Origin: Ferrimonas kyonanensis DSM 18153
Lineage (GTDB): Bacteria > Pseudomonadota > Gammaproteobacteria > Enterobacterales > Shewanellaceae
Direction of reading: 5' to 3'
Assembly: GCF_000425405.1 (NCBI RefSeq)
Contig: NZ_AUDJ01000011.1
Coordinates: 124,001 to 188,000, forward strand
DNA length: 64,000 nucleotides
In this document: piece after piece, positions 54,297-62,632 of the stretch
Position numbering within the stretch: the stretch's first letter is position 1
Layout of the letters: every line of letters starts with the position of its first letter
Made by a program: the position numbers and the translations under genes
The notes under the pieces: generated by a model
Told to the model about the DNA's origin: nothing
Database searches by the model: none
The model's input: the letters and a program-made list of their open reading frames with translations, nothing else

Positions 54297-55403
54297 ATGT
54301 CCGAGACCCTGACCCTGGAGTCCCTCAACCTGAGACTCCGCCGCTTCCCCGACACCCAGCACAGCGACTTGCTCGCCTGGGATGCCGCCGATGAACTGTT
54401 GATGCTCAATGCCCTGCCCGACGTCAGTGGCCCGTTGCTGATCATCAATGACCACTTCGGCGCCCTGGGCTGTGCCACTGCGACACTCAATCCACTGTGG
54501 GTCAACGACTCATTCGTTGCCCATCAGGCACTGAAGCAGAACCTGGATCTCAATGCCCTGCCCCGGCCCAGCCATTGCCTGGCGGATCTGCAACCGCCGC
54601 AGGCCCCCATCGAACAGGTGTGGCTGAAACTGCCGCGCAATTTGCGCTACCTGGAGTACATTCTGGACTGGCTCAATGGCCACCTGCCCGAGGGCACCAA
54701 GGTGATCATCGCCGCCCGACTGAAAGAGATGCCCACCACCCTAAAAGGGCTTACTGAAGCCTACCTGGACGAGATTCAACCGTCCCGAATCCGCAAGAAG
54801 GCCCGTCTGCTGACGGGGCGGACCAGTGGCCGCCGCGCCACCAAGACGCTAAAGCAACGCTGGAGCGCCGACGATACCGGCTGGCAACTGGACAACTACC
54901 CCAATGTCTTTTCCGGCAACCGTCTGGATCTTGCCGCCCACCTGATGCTGCAACACATTCCCGGCGGTCATCGGCAGATCATCGACCTTGGCTGCGGTAA
55001 CGGCGTGCTGTCTCTGGCGGCGGCCCGGGCCAACCCGGACGCGGTGGTACACGCGGTGGACGAATCCTGGCATGCGGTTAAAAGCTGTGGCGACAACCTG
55101 GGCCGCTACCTCGAACCGGGACAATTCCAGACCCATTGGGACGACTGCCTGACCCACTTCGATGGCGACAGCGTCGACCTGATCCTGTGCAATCCGCCGT
55201 TCCACCAACAGCAGGCCATCACCGATCACATCGCCTGGCAGATGTTTCGCGACGCCAAACGCACCCTGGCGCCCGGCGGCCGCTTAAGAGTCATCGGCAA
55301 TCGCCATCTGGGCTACCACATCAAACTGATGCGGTTGTTTGGCAAGGTGGAAACCGTGGCAGCCAACGCCAAATTTGTTATTCTCGATGCCGTTAAACAC
55401 TAA
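54297..55403 (+). CDS. rlmG: 23S rRNA m2G1835 methyltransferase
   Basis: RlmG (YgjO) of 368 residues. The first half is a degenerate methyltransferase-like domain; the second carries the SAM motif IDLGCGNGVLSLAAARANPD and the catalytic LILCNPPFHQQQAIT, as in RsmC-type N2-guanine methyltransferases. The segment DEIQPSRIRKKARLL before the catalytic domain is typical of RlmG. It is divergent from cdaR and followed by yajG after 24 bases. Confidence 0.93.
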   Translation: MSETLTLESLNLRLRRFPDTQHSDLLAWDAADELLMLNALPDVSGPLLIINDHFGALGCATATLNPLWVNDSFVAHQALKQNLDLNALPRPSHCLADLQPPQAPIEQVWLKLPRNLRYLEYILDWLNGHLPEGTKVIIAARLKEMPTTLKGLTEAYLDEIQPSRIRKKARLLTGRTSGRRATKTLKQRWSADDTGWQLDNYPNVFSGNRLDLAAHLMLQHIPGGHRQIIDLGCGNGVLSLAAARANPDAVVHAVDESWHAVKSCGDNLGRYLEPGQFQTHWDDCLTHFDGDSVDLILCNPPFHQQQAITDHIAWQMFRDAKRTLAPGGRLRVIGNRHLGYHIKLMRLFGKVETVAANAKFVILDAVKH

Positions 55404-55427
55404 CCACCTCACCAGTTAGGGACCCCT

Positions 55428-55982
55428 ATGAACAAAATTCTGCTCATCGCCGCCGCCCTCCTGCTCGGCGGCTGTGCCTCGACCCCCAACACTCTGATTC
55501 TGTCTCCGGATGCCCCCATGGTCGCCAGCCACAGCCCCCAAGGCCAACTGCGGATGGAAACCGTCGATCATCGCAGCGAACAGTACCTGGTGGAGATTCG
55601 CAGTGGCGACGGCGCCGCTCAACTGCTGAGCCCGGCCGAGCCCCCTAGACAACTGCTGGACAACGGTGTGCGCAACGCCCTGACCCGAATGGGCTTTGAC
55701 ATTAACCCCGCCGCCAATACTCGAATGACCCTGTCGCTGGACCGACTGGTGATGGAGGTGAATCAGACCACCTTTAAGCACGACGCCAACAGCCAGTTGG
55801 ACGCCACCGTGTTCATCGACAACAACGGCCGCCAGCTGACCAAACGCTTTACCGTGCGCAGCAACTTCAACGGTCCGCTGAAACCGGACATGGCCCGCAT
55901 CGAGCGCGAAATGAACGACCGCCTGACTCAGTTGATGACCGACATCGTCACCGACGCCGAAGTCCAACAGTACCTGCAATAA
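55428..55982 (+). CDS. yajG: YajG family lipoprotein
   Basis: Lipoprotein of 184 residues: signal LLIAAALLLGGCASTP, lipidated cysteine about residue 16. The mature part matches YajG (LILSPDAPM near the start, LLDNGVRNALTRMGFDINP in the middle). Function unknown. It is followed after 13 bases by ppiA and then ampG, the same order as in Shewanella and Vibrio relatives, so the three are probably one transcript connected with the cell envelope. Confidence 0.9.
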   Translation: MNKILLIAAALLLGGCASTPNTLILSPDAPMVASHSPQGQLRMETVDHRSEQYLVEIRSGDGAAQLLSPAEPPRQLLDNGVRNALTRMGFDINPAANTRMTLSLDRLVMEVNQTTFKHDANSQLDATVFIDNNGRQLTKRFTVRSNFNGPLKPDMARIEREMNDRLTQLMTDIVTDAEVQQYLQ

Positions 55983-55995
55983 GGAGATGGCAAGG

Positions 55996-56577
55996 ATGCG
56001 AACCCTGATCCCCCTGCTGCTGTCACTGTTCATCGGATCGGCCTGGGCCGATGCCATACAGAGTGACAATCTGTTCCCTCGGGTACAGATGCAGACCAGC
56101 AAAGGCACCCTGATCGTGGAACTGGATCGTACCCGGGCACCACTAACGGTGGACAACTTCCTCACCTACGTGGTCAACGGCGACTACGACAACACCGACT
56201 TTCATCGAGTGGTGGCCGGGTTTGTGGTTCAGGGCGGAGGCTACCGCGCCGATGGTGACGCCATCGCCGAACGGGCCACCATTTTCAATGAATCCGGTAA
56301 CGGCTTGTCCAATGAGTACGGCAGCATCGCCATGGCACGGGAAAATGCGCCCCATACCGCCAGCAACCAGTTCTTCTTCAACCTGGACGACAACAGTCGC
56401 CTCGACCCGTCGCGGCGCCGCTGGGGATACGCGGTATTTGGCTCGGTCAGCGAAGGACTGGAGGTGCTCGACGCCATGGGCGAAGTGTCCACCGAATACG
56501 ATCCGGACATGGGGGCCGACAGCAAGCCAGTCGAACCCCTGCTGTTGATCAAAGCCACCCTGTTACCGGAACAATAA
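55996..56577 (+). CDS. ppiA: Periplasmic cyclophilin-type peptidyl-prolyl isomerase
   Basis: Cyclophilin of 193 residues with a Sec signal (MRTLIPLLLSLFIGSAWADA). Active-site segments are FHRVVAGFVVQGGGY with the catalytic arginine, NQFFFNL and WGYAVFGSVSEGLEVLD. It should assist folding in the periplasm. I choose ATG 55996; the ATG at 55987 abuts the AAGGAG ribosome site and would leave no spacing. Confidence 0.92.
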   Translation: MRTLIPLLLSLFIGSAWADAIQSDNLFPRVQMQTSKGTLIVELDRTRAPLTVDNFLTYVVNGDYDNTDFHRVVAGFVVQGGGYRADGDAIAERATIFNESGNGLSNEYGSIAMARENAPHTASNQFFFNLDDNSRLDPSRRRWGYAVFGSVSEGLEVLDAMGEVSTEYDPDMGADSKPVEPLLLIKATLLPEQ

Positions 56578-56581
56578 GCCG

Positions 56582-57967
56582 ATGATCGATCGCCTGCAGC
56601 AGCGCTTCGGCGCCTTTTCCGTCTATCTGCACAAGCGGGTATTGGTGCTGCTGGCGCTGGGGTTCTCTTCCGGCCTGCCACTGATGCTGGTGTTCGGCTC
56701 ACTGTCTTTCTGGCTGCGGGAAGCGGGCATCGACCGCACCACCATCGGCTTCCTCAGCTGGGTGGCCATGGCCTACACCGTCAAGTTTTTGTGGGCACCG
56801 GTGGTGGACCGAATGCCGCTGCCGTTGGCAACCCGGCTGTTTGGCCGTCGCCGCAGCTGGATGCTGCTGTCGCAGTTGGGACTGGTCCTTGGCCTGGCCG
56901 GCATGGCCAGCTCCGATCCAACCCAGAACCTGACGGCACTGGTGGGCTTTGCCCTGATGGTGGCGCTGTGCTCGGCCACTCAGGACATCGTCATCGATGC
57001 CTTTCGCATCGAAACCGCGCCCGAAGAGATGCAGGGCGCACTGGCCGCCGCCTATCAAACCGGCTACCGCCTCGGCATGATGCTGGCCACCGCCGGCGCC
57101 CTAGCCATCGCCGCCTGGGCCGGCGGTGATGATGGGTACAATCCGGTGGGCTGGCAAACGGCCTACCTGGCCATGGCTGCCGCCATGAGCGTCGGCATCA
57201 TCGCCACCTTGTTGGCCAAAGAGCCTGAGATCAACCCACAGCGATTGCAACTGGAGTCCCTGGACACGCTGGAGCGGCTGCTGCACCTGCCGCCACGGTT
57301 GCAGCGGTTGCTGATGTGGGGCTACACCGCCGTCGTCTGCCCGTTTAAGGACTTCTTCCAACGCTTTGGCCGCCAGGCACTGCTGATCCTGCTGCTGATC
57401 GCCTGCTACCGCATCTCCGACGTGGTCATGGGGGTAATGGCCAACGTGTTTTACGTCGACATGGGCTTCTCCAAGGCCGAGATTGCCACCATCTCCAAGG
57501 TGTATGGGGTGATCATGACCATGGTCGGCGCCGCCGTCGGCGGCGTGCTCATCGCCCGTTTCGGGACCCTGAAGATTCTGTTCGCCGGGGCTCTGGCCGT
57601 GGCCCTGACCAACCTGCTGTTTTCCCTTCAGGCGCTGGTGGGCTACAACACCACCTTACTGACGGTGGTAATTGCCGCCGACAGCTTCAGCGCTGGCATT
57701 GCCACCGCCGCCTTCATTACCTACCTGTCCAGCCTGACCAATGTGGCGTTTTCGGCCACCCAGTACGCGCTGCTGTCTTCGATGATGTTGCTGCTGCCCA
57801 AATTCCTGGCGGGCTTCTCCGGGGCCCTGGTGGACGCGGTCGGCTATCCGAGCTTCTTCCTGCTGTGCTGCTTGCTGGGGCTGCCGGTGCTGGTGCTGAT
57901 TGCCCTCACCGCTCGCCATGGCAGCACCGGGCCGGCGCCGGAGGCCGACGCTCCCCAGCAACAGTAA
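56582..57967 (+). CDS. ampG: Muropeptide permease AmpG
   Basis: MFS transporter of 461 residues and about 12-14 helices that imports anhydro-muropeptides for cell-wall recycling. LALGFSSGLPLMLVFGSLSF, then VAMAYTVKFLWAPVVDRMPL, and ATQDIVIDAFRIE are diagnostic for AmpG. It starts 4 bases after the ppiA stop. In bacteria with inducible AmpC it also carries the induction signal; no ampC is seen here. Confidence 0.95.
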   Translation: MIDRLQQRFGAFSVYLHKRVLVLLALGFSSGLPLMLVFGSLSFWLREAGIDRTTIGFLSWVAMAYTVKFLWAPVVDRMPLPLATRLFGRRRSWMLLSQLGLVLGLAGMASSDPTQNLTALVGFALMVALCSATQDIVIDAFRIETAPEEMQGALAAAYQTGYRLGMMLATAGALAIAAWAGGDDGYNPVGWQTAYLAMAAAMSVGIIATLLAKEPEINPQRLQLESLDTLERLLHLPPRLQRLLMWGYTAVVCPFKDFFQRFGRQALLILLLIACYRISDVVMGVMANVFYVDMGFSKAEIATISKVYGVIMTMVGAAVGGVLIARFGTLKILFAGALAVALTNLLFSLQALVGYNTTLLTVVIAADSFSAGIATAAFITYLSSLTNVAFSATQYALLSSMMLLLPKFLAGFSGALVDAVGYPSFFLLCCLLGLPVLVLIALTARHGSTGPAPEADAPQQQ

Positions 57968-58075
57968 TGCCGTCACAGGGCTTTCCTTTGCTGGCCAAAT
58001 CGGATTAAATTCATCCAATAAATTCATAAGATTAGGTGTCTTAGCCCCTAGTCCCACCATCACCCTGGAGTCGTA

Positions 58076-58903
58076 ATGAATCGTCAGTCCCTGGGAATCG
58101 CATTCATGGTACTGTTATTGAGTGCCTGCTCCCTCGTCGAATACAACACCAATGACAAAACAGTCTCCAGCAGCCTAGTCAGTTTCCTCTACCCGGATGA
58201 GCAGAGCCGGGTAGAGCATCAGCCAGCGTTGCCCAGGTTAACCCTGCCGGTAAAAGTCGGCTTAAGCTTCGTCCCCTCCAGCAGCTGGCACGACCAGGCC
58301 CTGAGCGATGCCGAGCAGATGGCGTTATTGGAACAGATCAAAGACGCGTTTACCCAGTACGACTACATCGATCGGATTGAGGTGATTCCCAGCACCTACC
58401 TGAAGGCCGGCAAAGGCTTCGAGACCCTGGACCAGCTATCACGGCTGTATGACATCGATGTCATGGCACTGGTGTCCTACGACCAGATCACCAAGAGCCA
58501 GGAAAACACCGCCTCACTGCTGTACTGGACCATTGTCGGCATGTACCTGATCGAAGGCAACGACCACTCCAGCCAGACCTTCGTCGACACCGCCGTGTTT
58601 GATATTCGCAGCCGTACCCTACTGTTTCGGGCGCCGGGCCTGAGCAAGCTGGACGCCAGCTCCACCGCTGTGCACCGCAAAGGCGAACTGGACAAGCTGT
58701 CCATGGAGGGCTTCACCCAGGCCGTGGCACAGATGACCGTCAATCTGGACAAGGAACTGCACCGCTTTGAAACTCGGGTGAAGGAGGAAAAAATTGCTCA
58801 GGTAGAGACGAAACCGGGCTACAGCGGTGGCGGCCTGGGTGGGGTCGTACTGCTGGCCGGAGCCCTGCTGGTTGGCTGGCGACGCCACGGCCTGATCCCC
58901 TGA
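58076..58903 (+). CDS. Rhombotarget lipoprotein with GlyGly-CTERM tail
   Basis: A 275-residue lipoprotein (signal MVLLLSACSLVEYN) whose C-terminus is a GlyGly-CTERM sorting signal: a Gly-rich motif (YSGGGLGG), a hydrophobic helix (VVLLAGALLVGW) and a basic end (RRHG). Such tails are cut by rhombosortase, a rhomboid-like protease. The combination of lipoprotein signal and this tail is the rhombotarget lipoprotein family as I recall it. The middle (residues ~30-240) is unlike any enzyme I know. No rhombosortase gene is visible in this window. Confidence 0.85.
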   Translation: MNRQSLGIAFMVLLLSACSLVEYNTNDKTVSSSLVSFLYPDEQSRVEHQPALPRLTLPVKVGLSFVPSSSWHDQALSDAEQMALLEQIKDAFTQYDYIDRIEVIPSTYLKAGKGFETLDQLSRLYDIDVMALVSYDQITKSQENTASLLYWTIVGMYLIEGNDHSSQTFVDTAVFDIRSRTLLFRAPGLSKLDASSTAVHRKGELDKLSMEGFTQAVAQMTVNLDKELHRFETRVKEEKIAQVETKPGYSGGGLGGVVLLAGALLVGWRRHGLIP

Positions 58904-58945
58904 TCGGCACCGCGACTGGCAATGGGCCAGCATCGCCGCGGATCA

Positions 58946-58974
58946 CACCACGCCGGCATTGCGCCGGCGTGGTG
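58946..58974. terminator. Strong convergent hairpin
   Basis: CACCACGCCGGC and GCCGGCGTGGTG form a 12-bp stem with a 5-base loop between the convergent rhombotarget and permease genes. There is no T-run, but the stem is very stable. Confidence 0.6.
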
Positions 58975-58983
58975 CCTGTTGCC

Positions 58984-60054
58984 TTAAGCGAACAGGAAGG
59001 AGTACAGGAACCCGGCGCCGATGGCCATGGTCAGAATCACGGTGACAAAGGCTACAATCATTTGATTCTTAAAGATCGATTTCAGCAGAATCACCTCGGT
59101 CAGGCTGGCTCCGGCACTGCCGATGATCAACGCCATCACCGAACCCAGCGCCATCCCTTTGGCCACCAGTGCCGAACTCAGCGGAATCACCGCCTCGGCC
59201 CGAATGTACAGCGGAATACCGATGACGGCGGCAACCGGAATCGCGTACCAGTTACCGGCACCGGCGTACTTGGCAATCAGATCGGTGGGAATGAACCCAT
59301 AGATCAACGCCCCCAGCGAGATCCCCAGCATCAAGTAAGGAAACACCTGCTTGAAGTCTTTCCAAGTCGCATGCCACAGACGCAGCCAGCGATTTTCCTT
59401 AACCACCTCGACACTGCCACAGGCGGTCGCCGTGCCGCAGCCGCCAGTAGCCACCGTCACCTGTGGCTCGGAAGACGCGCAGCAACTGCTGGTCGCCTGA
59501 GGTGCCGGGGCACTGTCACAGCAGCCCCCGCTGGTTGTCTTGGCGGCCGGTTCGCCACAACCACCGCTGGTGCCGCAACTGCTGCCACTGCCGGCGGCTT
59601 CATAGGCTTCCGGCTTCACATAACGCTCAAAGCCCAGTTTCTCTAACAGGATCCCGGCAGTGACCGACACCGCCATGGCCACCACAAAGTAGAACGCCGC
59701 CACCTTGATGCCAAAAGTCACCACAAACAGGCCGATGATCACCGGATTCAGCAGCGGGCTGGAGAACAGAAATACCATCATGGGTCCAAAACCCGCCCTG
59801 GCCCGAAGCAACCCTTTGAGGAACGGGATGGTGGAGCAAGAGCAAAACGGGGTAATGGAACCCAGCAGCGCCGCCACGATGTAACCCTTGCCCTTACGGG
59901 AACTCAGAATCGACTGAATCTTTTCCGGAGTCAGAAACTCCTGCAGCACGCCGACCAGATAGCTGATCACCAGGAACAGGATGATCAACTCGGTAGCAAG
60001 AAAGGCAAACATGTTGGCCGCCTCTTTGGCCATGGTCATAAACTCGGGACTCAT
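58984..60054 (-). CDS. ArsP-like permease with cysteine-rich loop
   Basis: DUF318/ArsP-type permease of 356 residues. The motif LLGSITPFCSCSTIPFLKGL in the first half and MVFLFSSPLLNPVIIGLF next to it are family hallmarks. Between the two membrane halves is an unusual cytoplasmic loop (~165-225) with about 11 cysteines in pairs and GC repeats (SSCGTSGGCGE, SGGCCDSA, SSCCASSE), suggesting metal or metalloid binding. Relatives export methylated arsenic or copper/zinc. Paired dyads cover its promoter, as expected for an ArsR/SmtB-type repressor encoded elsewhere. The exact substrate is open. Confidence 0.82.
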   Translation of the reverse strand: MSPEFMTMAKEAANMFAFLATELIILFLVISYLVGVLQEFLTPEKIQSILSSRKGKGYIVAALLGSITPFCSCSTIPFLKGLLRARAGFGPMMVFLFSSPLLNPVIIGLFVVTFGIKVAAFYFVVAMAVSVTAGILLEKLGFERYVKPEAYEAAGSGSSCGTSGGCGEPAAKTTSGGCCDSAPAPQATSSCCASSEPQVTVATGGCGTATACGSVEVVKENRWLRLWHATWKDFKQVFPYLMLGISLGALIYGFIPTDLIAKYAGAGNWYAIPVAAVIGIPLYIRAEAVIPLSSALVAKGMALGSVMALIIGSAGASLTEVILLKSIFKNQMIVAFVTVILTMAIGAGFLYSFLFA

Positions 60055-60069
60055 AACAAGCTCTCAATC

Positions 60070-60116
60070 ATTTCGAATAATGTCGAAATATTAGACCTGC
60101 CTAATATCGCCGTCAA
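60070..60116 (-). promoter_or_regulatory. Permease promoter with two adjoining 7-6-7 dyads
   Basis: On the minus strand TTGACG (60116-60111), a 17-base spacer and TAATAT (60093-60088) make a near-consensus promoter. One perfect dyad, ATATTAG-N6-CTAATAT (60088-60107), covers the spacer and -10; a second, ATTTCGA-N6-TCGAAAT (60070-60089), follows and shares two bases. Both have 7-base arms and 6-base centres, the geometry of ArsR/SmtB-type operators. Confidence 0.75.
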
Positions 60117-60298
60117 GCAATTATTTCCATTAATATGGAATTGTTCATTATGAGATTGAAATTCTGTCGAATAAAATGTGGGTAAATCCCCCGAACACCC
60201 TCGGCGACCTGTCGGAACATGACCCCCTCAACAGTGACCCCGACGAAAATACCGTACACTGGTGGCCATGAACCCGATCGCCTTAACACCCCGTCGCC

Positions 60299-61618
60299 AT
60301 GACTAACTGGATTGCCGCAACCTTGCTGGCCTTGCCGCTGTGGCTGGGCATGAGCCATGCAACGCCCCCCTTGCAAGGCATGCTGCTGTTCGCCCTGGCG
60401 ATGATTCTGTGGAGCAGTCGCTTGCTGGGTGAATTGCCCGGCATTGTGCTGATTCCGGCCCTGGCGTTGGCACTTGGATTGATTCACCCCGCCGACATCG
60501 CCGATATTCTGTTATCACCGGTGCTGGCCATCTTCATCTTCGGCTTTACCTTTGCCACCCTGAGCCGGGAACAACAATTGGATCGTCTGACCCTGTCGCT
60601 GTTAAGCCGCTACTCCGGTCACAGCGAACGCCGAGCCTGCTACCTGCTGTTCGCCATGACCGCGCTGATCTCTATGTGGACCAGCAATGTGGTGACCACC
60701 GCCTTAATGCTGCCCCTGGCAATGAGTATCGCTCTGACCACGCCCAGTCAGCAGCAGGTCCACAAGACTCATTATCTGGGCATTGGCGTGGCCTTCAGTG
60801 CCACACTGGGTGGCATGGCTACCCAGGTGGGCAGCTCCACCAGCCTGATCGCCAGTAATCTCAGCGGACTCGACTTCATTGGCTGGTCCACCCTGGCGCT
60901 ACCTGTGGTGGTGGTGTTGTGGCTGTTGATGCTGGTGACCCTGGAGATCCAGTTTCGACCTGAATTCAACCCCAACATGTCACTGCCCGAAGCCACCGCC
61001 ATGACCCGGTCACAGCGGTGGACCTTGAGCATTGTGCTCGTCACTCTGATTATCTGGGTCGCCGGCGCCATCGCCCTCAGAGGGCAGACCCGCATCTACG
61101 GCCTGGTGCCCCTGATCGCCGTGCTGGCTTTGCTGGCCAAGGGGCTGGTAAGCCCCATGAGCGTCGTGAAGTCGATAAAATGGCGGGTGGTCAGCATCTT
61201 TGTCAGTGCCATTACCCTGGGAAAGGTGCTGCACAGCAGTGGCGGCGGCGAGTTACTGATGCAATCAGTATCGCCGCAGGCCTCGGCGCTGCCGCTGCTG
61301 GCCCAATTCGCCCTGTCACTGGCCATCATCGCTGTGGTCACCGAGTTTATGAGCAATGTCGCCAGTGCTTCTCTGCTGGCGCCGCTGTTGGCGTTGTTGC
61401 TGCTGCCTCAGGGGGTCAGTCAGGAACAGGTGGCATTGTTGGTGGGGATCGGCTGTTCCTTTGCCTTTGTGTTGCCCAGTTCCACCCCCACCAACAGCTT
61501 GATTCTGGCGTCGGGAGCGGTGTCCCCGTCCAGACTCATGCAGGTCGGCCTGAGGTACAAGTTAGTGGCCGTCTGTTTACTGCTGCTGGTGCTATACGCC
61601 GTTGGTGTCCGCCCTTAG
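60299..61618 (+). CDS. SLC13/DASS-type anion permease
   Basis: Membrane transporter of 439 residues and about 12 helices. The two SNT-type motifs of the divalent anion:sodium symporter family are visible: SMWTSNVVTTALMLPLAM near residue 125 and VLPSSTPTNSLILASGAV near residue 400, with MATQVGSSTSLIASNLSG between. It probably takes up a dicarboxylate or sulfate-like anion. Its stop overlaps the end of the convergent LysR gene by 4 bases. Its closeness to a fumarate-reductase-type flavocytochrome suggests dicarboxylate uptake, which is inference. Confidence 0.88.
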   Translation: MTNWIAATLLALPLWLGMSHATPPLQGMLLFALAMILWSSRLLGELPGIVLIPALALALGLIHPADIADILLSPVLAIFIFGFTFATLSREQQLDRLTLSLLSRYSGHSERRACYLLFAMTALISMWTSNVVTTALMLPLAMSIALTTPSQQQVHKTHYLGIGVAFSATLGGMATQVGSSTSLIASNLSGLDFIGWSTLALPVVVVLWLLMLVTLEIQFRPEFNPNMSLPEATAMTRSQRWTLSIVLVTLIIWVAGAIALRGQTRIYGLVPLIAVLALLAKGLVSPMSVVKSIKWRVVSIFVSAITLGKVLHSSGGGELLMQSVSPQASALPLLAQFALSLAIIAVVTEFMSNVASASLLAPLLALLLLPQGVSQEQVALLVGIGCSFAFVLPSSTPTNSLILASGAVSPSRLMQVGLRYKLVAVCLLLLVLYAVGVRP

Positions 61619-62505
61619 GCTGGCTTTTTGGATACATCACAACTGTCCAGAAAGGTGTCCATCAGTGGCGTCAGATTGGCCTGCTTGTAGATGACGTAGA
61701 TGTGCCTCGACTGTGTCTCGGTGTCGGTAGCCACTTCCACCAGTTCGCCCCGCTCCAGCTCAGCATCGACGGACAACAGCGGTAACACACTCAGGCCAAG
61801 GCCGGTGCCCACCGCCCGCTTAATGGCCCCCATGGTGTTCATGATGATCTCATCCTGAACCGTCACCCCCAGCCCCTTAAGCAGATGCAAAGACTCAATG
61901 CGGGTGGCCGAATCCTCCTCATCCAGAATCCAGGTCGCGGCAGACAAGTCTGCCGCAGTGGCTGGCCGGTGGGCCAATTTATGCCCAGGCGCCGCGACCA
62001 CACATAAGCGGTCACTGCGCCAGCGAATGAACTCCAGATCTTTGCTTTTGGGAGGGCGGCCGATAAACGCCAGATCCAGCTCATTCTGAGTCACTAACTC
62101 TTCGATGGCGGTGCTGGAAAGAATTTTGAGGCGAGTGTTAACCGAAGGGTACAGCATTTTGAAATGAGGCAGCTTTTTAGACAGTACGTAATTGCCAGAG
62201 GTCTTATTGGCGCCAATACTTAAAGTGCCGCCGATGCCTTGAGCTTGCTCCTTAAACAGCTTCTCCAGCTGCTGCACTTTATTCAGCACCGTATTGGCGT
62301 AGGTCAGCACCAGAGTGCCGGAATCGGTGATCACCAGCCCGGACGCGGTTCGCTCAAACAGACGAGCCCCCAGTGAAGACTCCAACTCCTTCAGGCTCAT
62401 GCTCACCGCCGGCACCGACAGATGCAGTTGCCGCGCCGCCTTAGACAGCTGACGACCGTCACAAATGGCCTTGAACACCGTCAATTGCTTTAACGTAATT
62501 CTCAT
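61615..62505 (-). CDS. LysR-family transcriptional regulator
   Basis: LysR regulator of 296 residues: HTH at residues 1-60 (MRITLKQLTVFKAICDGRQL, then SKAARQLHLSVPAVSMSLKE) and an effector domain with LSIGANKTSGNYVLSKKLPH. The short N-terminus and HTH resemble the CysB/YwfK subgroup. A GAGGGAGA ribosome site supports the start. It lies beside the flavocytochrome gene (same strand, downstream of it) and the anion permease, and may control either. Confidence 0.9.
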   Translation of the reverse strand: MRITLKQLTVFKAICDGRQLSKAARQLHLSVPAVSMSLKELESSLGARLFERTASGLVITDSGTLVLTYANTVLNKVQQLEKLFKEQAQGIGGTLSIGANKTSGNYVLSKKLPHFKMLYPSVNTRLKILSSTAIEELVTQNELDLAFIGRPPKSKDLEFIRWRSDRLCVVAAPGHKLAHRPATAADLSAATWILDEEDSATRIESLHLLKGLGVTVQDEIIMNTMGAIKRAVGTGLGLSVLPLLSVDAELERGELVEVATDTETQSRHIYVIYKQANLTPLMDTFLDSCDVSKKPA

Positions 62506-62581
62506 GACTCTCCCTCACCTTTGCCTACAGTGTATCCAGCCCCGTGCCAATGCGCTGCGGCAACCCTCACGCAGGCTAAAA

Positions 62582-62606
62582 AAAGCGGGACCCTAGGTCC
62601 CGCTTT
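62582..62606 (-). terminator. Terminator of the flavocytochrome gene
   Basis: AAAGCGGGACC and GGTCCCGCTTT form an 11-bp stem with a 3-base loop; the minus strand continues with a run of T residues, 27 bases after the stop. Confidence 0.92.
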
Positions 62607-62632
62607 CGTCGATGTGATGATGATGTTCTGAG

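Noticed and set aside
52940-54394. 484-codon open frame opposite cdaR
   Set aside because: Antisense shadow; cdaR on the other strand has full domain support.
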